NCBI GenBank assembly: GCA_018699075.1
Contig: JABIPV010000342.1
Span: 1-7,979 of the forward strand
Source: Kordiimonadaceae bacterium
GTDB lineage: Bacteria; Pseudomonadota; Alphaproteobacteria; Sphingomonadales; Emcibacteraceae
Length of the DNA: 7,979 bases
Direction of reading: 5' to 3'
This document shows, piece by piece, positions 6,526 to 7,979 of the stretch. The notes beneath the pieces were generated by a model. That model worked only from the letters and a program-made list of their open reading frames with translations. It had not been told where the DNA came from and did no database searches. The translations under genes were made by a program, and so were the position numbers. Every line of letters starts with the position of its first letter. The stretch's first letter is position 1.

Positions 6526-7050
6526 CTACCAGTCATGATTATCTTGATTATCGGAATTTGACGGGCGCCTACGATCATCACTATTACGGTCACGATATGA
6601 CCTCTTCGGAGGATTATTAAATCTTTCTAATATCGCCTTACGACCATCTAGCTCCATACCACCAATAATTTTAATCATCACTTCTTGTGAAGGGCCAACC
6701 ATAGCATGATAAATATCATGATAATCATTCATAGCATTACGTAACTTGTCACTGTCAAGTTGGTCTTCGGCAATAATTTTCATAATGGTAGATCTTTGTG
6801 ACATAATATTTCGATAAATGGGGATAAGCTCAGAACGCTTACTACGCATCGTCACATAAAAGTCATGTTTTCCTTTTCTAGGAAACGGTTCTACAAGTTT
6901 TGAAATTGAATTATCAAAAGCAAGTCTGGTCATCCTGATCTCTTTGGCTTTATGTTGCGAATAAAGAAAACCTATAACAAAGAAATTTATTCCAAGTGAC
7001 AGTAACATCACAATACTAATCCAATTTAATTTCAAGGACATATTCTTCAT
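6526..7050 (-). CDS. Membrane-anchored periplasmic heavy-metal-sensor-like protein
   Basis: A 174-residue protein with one N-terminal membrane anchor (about 9-31) and a periplasmic helical domain (about 32-147) resembling the Metal_resist group that includes CnrX and ZraP. Arg- and Met-rich amphipathic helices such as VTMRSKRSELIPIYRNIM (66-83) are typical. H62 and the pair H111/H115 (YHDIYHAM) could bind a metal, but this is inference. The tail from about 148 is hydrophilic, rich in R, D, S and N, and probably disordered. The start at 7050 overlaps the previous gene by ATGA, and GAGG (7061-7064) lies 10 nt upstream, so translation is probably coupled. In CnrYXH-type systems a protein of this kind senses metal and controls the anti-sigma factor, which fits its position here. 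A general envelope-stress role (CpxP-like) is the alternative. Confidence 0.75.
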   Translation of the reverse strand: MKNMSLKLNWISIVMLLSLGINFFVIGFLYSQHKAKEIRMTRLAFDNSISKLVEPFPRKGKHDFYVTMRSKRSELIPIYRNIMSQRSTIMKIIAEDQLDSDKLRNAMNDYHDIYHAMVGPSQEVMIKIIGGMELDGRKAILERFNNPPKRSYRDRNSDDRRRPSNSDNQDNHDW

Positions 7051-7412
7051 AGTTTAGGTTCCTCAACAAAAATAAACTCTTCCACATCAAGTAAAGTATT
7101 GGCCTCAGCATCAATAACAAAACCCGCATCCGCGACAACAAACGTTCCCGCATCAATTTCTGCAATTTCATCTTCGGCAAGTGCCGAACTTCCTGCGCTA
7201 CCCATATAAAGGCCCAAGACACATGCGGCTGTAAGTCCCGATAATCTAGGCACTAGAAATAAGAACCAATCGCTTATTTTCCAAGAAATTTTTGAATGTT
7301 GATCAATATTACGTGGAATTGCCATAATATTATCCAAAAGTGTCTTATTGGCTTCTGGACTATGGGATTTTCCATAGGCATCCAAATATTCATTTAATTT
7401 AATGTCATTCAT
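7047..7412 (-). CDS. Small single-pass membrane protein, candidate anti-sigma factor
   Basis: A 121-residue protein directly after the sigma gene. The N-terminal half (1-47) is hydrophilic and helical and should be cytoplasmic. One membrane segment lies at about 48-70 (DWFLFLVPRLSGLTAACVLG). The C-terminal 45 residues are strongly acidic and should be periplasmic. I recognise no sequence family, and there is no zinc-binding HxxxCxxC motif (its only cysteine is C64, within the membrane). The anti-sigma role rests on its place between sigma and sensor genes and on its topology, as in CnrY. GAGGAG (7421-7426) lies 8 nt before the ATG at 7412. It starts 18 nt after the sigma stop and overlaps the sensor gene by 4 nt, so the three should be made together. 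It could instead be an unrelated membrane protein. Confidence 0.7.
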   Translation of the reverse strand: MNDIKLNEYLDAYGKSHSPEANKTLLDNIMAIPRNIDQHSKISWKISDWFLFLVPRLSGLTAACVLGLYMGSAGSSALAEDEIAEIDAGTFVVADAGFVIDAEANTLLDVEEFIFVEEPKL

Positions 7413-7424
7413 CTTATGGTCTCC

Positions 7425-7438
7425 TCGGTATTATCCGA
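7425..7438 (-). other. Short hairpin between the sigma stop and the anti-sigma ribosome binding site
   Basis: TCGG (7425-7428) and CCGA (7435-7438) flank TATTAT, giving a 4-bp stem in the minus-strand transcript. The loop contains part of the sigma stop codon, and the 3' arm takes in the first two bases of the GAGGAG site. Alone it is weak; it matters only together with the larger hairpin next to it. Confidence 0.25.
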
Positions 7439-7979
7439 TTTCTTTTAAGAGATTTGCTTTTTCATCTCTTAAAATATCTGCTAGATTTCGCCGTCCTCTT
7501 ACTAGGTAAGATTCAAGCGCATTTAAACTTACTTCCATTACTTCAGCCGCCTCGCGGTTTGATAACCCTTGAAAATAACACAACATAATTGCTGTACTCT
7601 GCCGATGTGGCAATTCTTCAAGGGCCATTTTAACTTGTTCTGATCGTTGGCCTACTTCGATCACATTATCTGCACTCATTTCATCTGATGCTATTTTATC
7701 CAAAACTTCCACTTTTTCCTGTGGCTTACGTTTTCGACCGACGTCATAACACAGATTGGTAACAACCCTGTAAAACCATGTAGTAAACTTGGTTTTACGC
7801 GCTGGGTCCCAGCGGCTTGCATGTTTCCATACCCTTATAAACGCCTCTTGCATCACTTCTTCGGCTTCTGCGGCATTACCTAATAATTTCGTCGCATAGC
7901 CCAAGTTTATATTCAGGTGTCGGTTAACCAACAAGCTATACGCCGTTTGATCACCATCACCGATACGCAACATTAAACT
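7431..7979 (-). CDS. ECF-type RNA polymerase sigma factor, 5' end outside window
   Basis: A group 4 (extracytoplasmic function) sigma factor that should direct RNA polymerase to a small stress regulon, probably including its own operon. Counting from the ATG at 7973, region 2 spans about 7-82, with AEAEEVMQEAFIRVWKHASRW (35-55, core binding) and FTTWFYRVVTNLCYD (-10 recognition). Region 4 spans about 112-165, with LPHRQSTAIMLCYFQGLSN and helix-turn-helix EAAEVMEVSLNALESYLVR. There is no region 1 or 3. The frame stays open through 7979 (S-L-M-L-R-I-G-D-G-D), and family members usually have roughly ten more residues before this block, so the real start probably lies beyond the window and the ATG at 7973 is internal. 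The operon continues with a small membrane protein and a metal-sensor-like protein, as expected for a sigma factor held inactive at the membrane. Confidence 0.92.
   Translation of the reverse strand, partial: SLMLRIGDGDQTAYSLLVNRHLNINLGYATKLLGNAAEAEEVMQEAFIRVWKHASRWDPARKTKFTTWFYRVVTNLCYDVGRKRKPQEKVEVLDKIASDEMSADNVIEVGQRSEQVKMALEELPHRQSTAIMLCYFQGLSNREAAEVMEVSLNALESYLVRGRRNLADILRDEKANLLKEIG
7443..7474 (-). repeat. 11-bp perfect hairpin at the end of the sigma gene
   Basis: TTTTAAGAGAT (7443-7453) and ATCTCTTAAAA (7464-7474) are exact reverse complements around a 10-nt loop. In the minus-strand mRNA the stem lies in the last dozen codons of the sigma gene, about 17 nt before the anti-sigma ribosome binding site. 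It lacks a downstream U-run and is AT-rich, so it could influence mRNA stability or translation rather than terminate. Confidence 0.5.

Noticed and set aside
7016..7222. 68-residue minus-strand frame overlapping the anti-sigma candidate
   Set aside because: It is an alternative frame across two well-supported genes joined by an ATGA overlap with good ribosome binding sites.
1..7979. CRISPR array, insertion sequence, tRNA or rRNA
   Set aside because: I saw no regularly spaced repeats, transposase motifs, terminal repeats with target duplications, or cloverleaf-like sequences.

Overview
The window looks like a chromosomal segment from an AT-rich alphaproteobacterium. The main clue is the three-gene pntAA-pntAB-pntB form of proton-translocating transhydrogenase, whose NAD(H)-binding domain closely resembles the Rhodospirillum rubrum protein as I remember it. 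The ECF sigma factor at the right end also has an alphaproteobacterial look. I cannot name a genus. There are no RNA genes, insertion sequences or CRISPR arrays.

Layout, left to right. Positions 1-269 are very AT-rich, with a 10-bp inverted repeat and, at the extreme left on the minus strand, what may be the first eight codons of a divergent gene. Positions 270-3195 (plus strand) hold a tightly packed pntAA-pntAB-pntB operon that couples proton entry to reduction of NADP+ by NADH. Everything to the right lies on the minus strand. A YigZ/IMPACT-family gene (3190-3822) converges on pntB, and the two stop codons share the palindrome TTATAA. The probable terminator of the pnt operon therefore sits inside the yigZ-like gene, at 3255-3288. 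A membrane histidine kinase (3870-5693) with no adjacent response regulator lies 47 bp upstream of the yigZ-like gene, and may be cotranscribed with it. A 158-bp spacer with helically phased ACTTAA/TTAAGT repeats separates the kinase from a predicted HExxH metalloprotease-like protein (5852-6460).

The right end (6526-7979) is a regulatory cassette read from right to left: an ECF sigma factor cut by the window edge, a small single-pass membrane protein in the anti-sigma position, and a membrane-anchored periplasmic protein of the heavy-metal sensor (CnrX/ZraP-like) type. Spacing is tight (18 nt, then an ATGA overlap), and an 11-bp perfect hairpin sits at the end of the sigma gene. No terminator is visible between the sensor gene and the HExxH gene 65 bp downstream, so the metalloprotease-like gene may belong to the same transcription unit.

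The pnt operon and the YigZ-like gene are conserved housekeeping-type functions. The less ordinary material is the sigma/membrane protein/sensor/HExxH cluster and the orphan kinase. Nothing here proves a new system. The best candidate is the sigma cassette, whose membrane protein matches no anti-sigma family I recognise.
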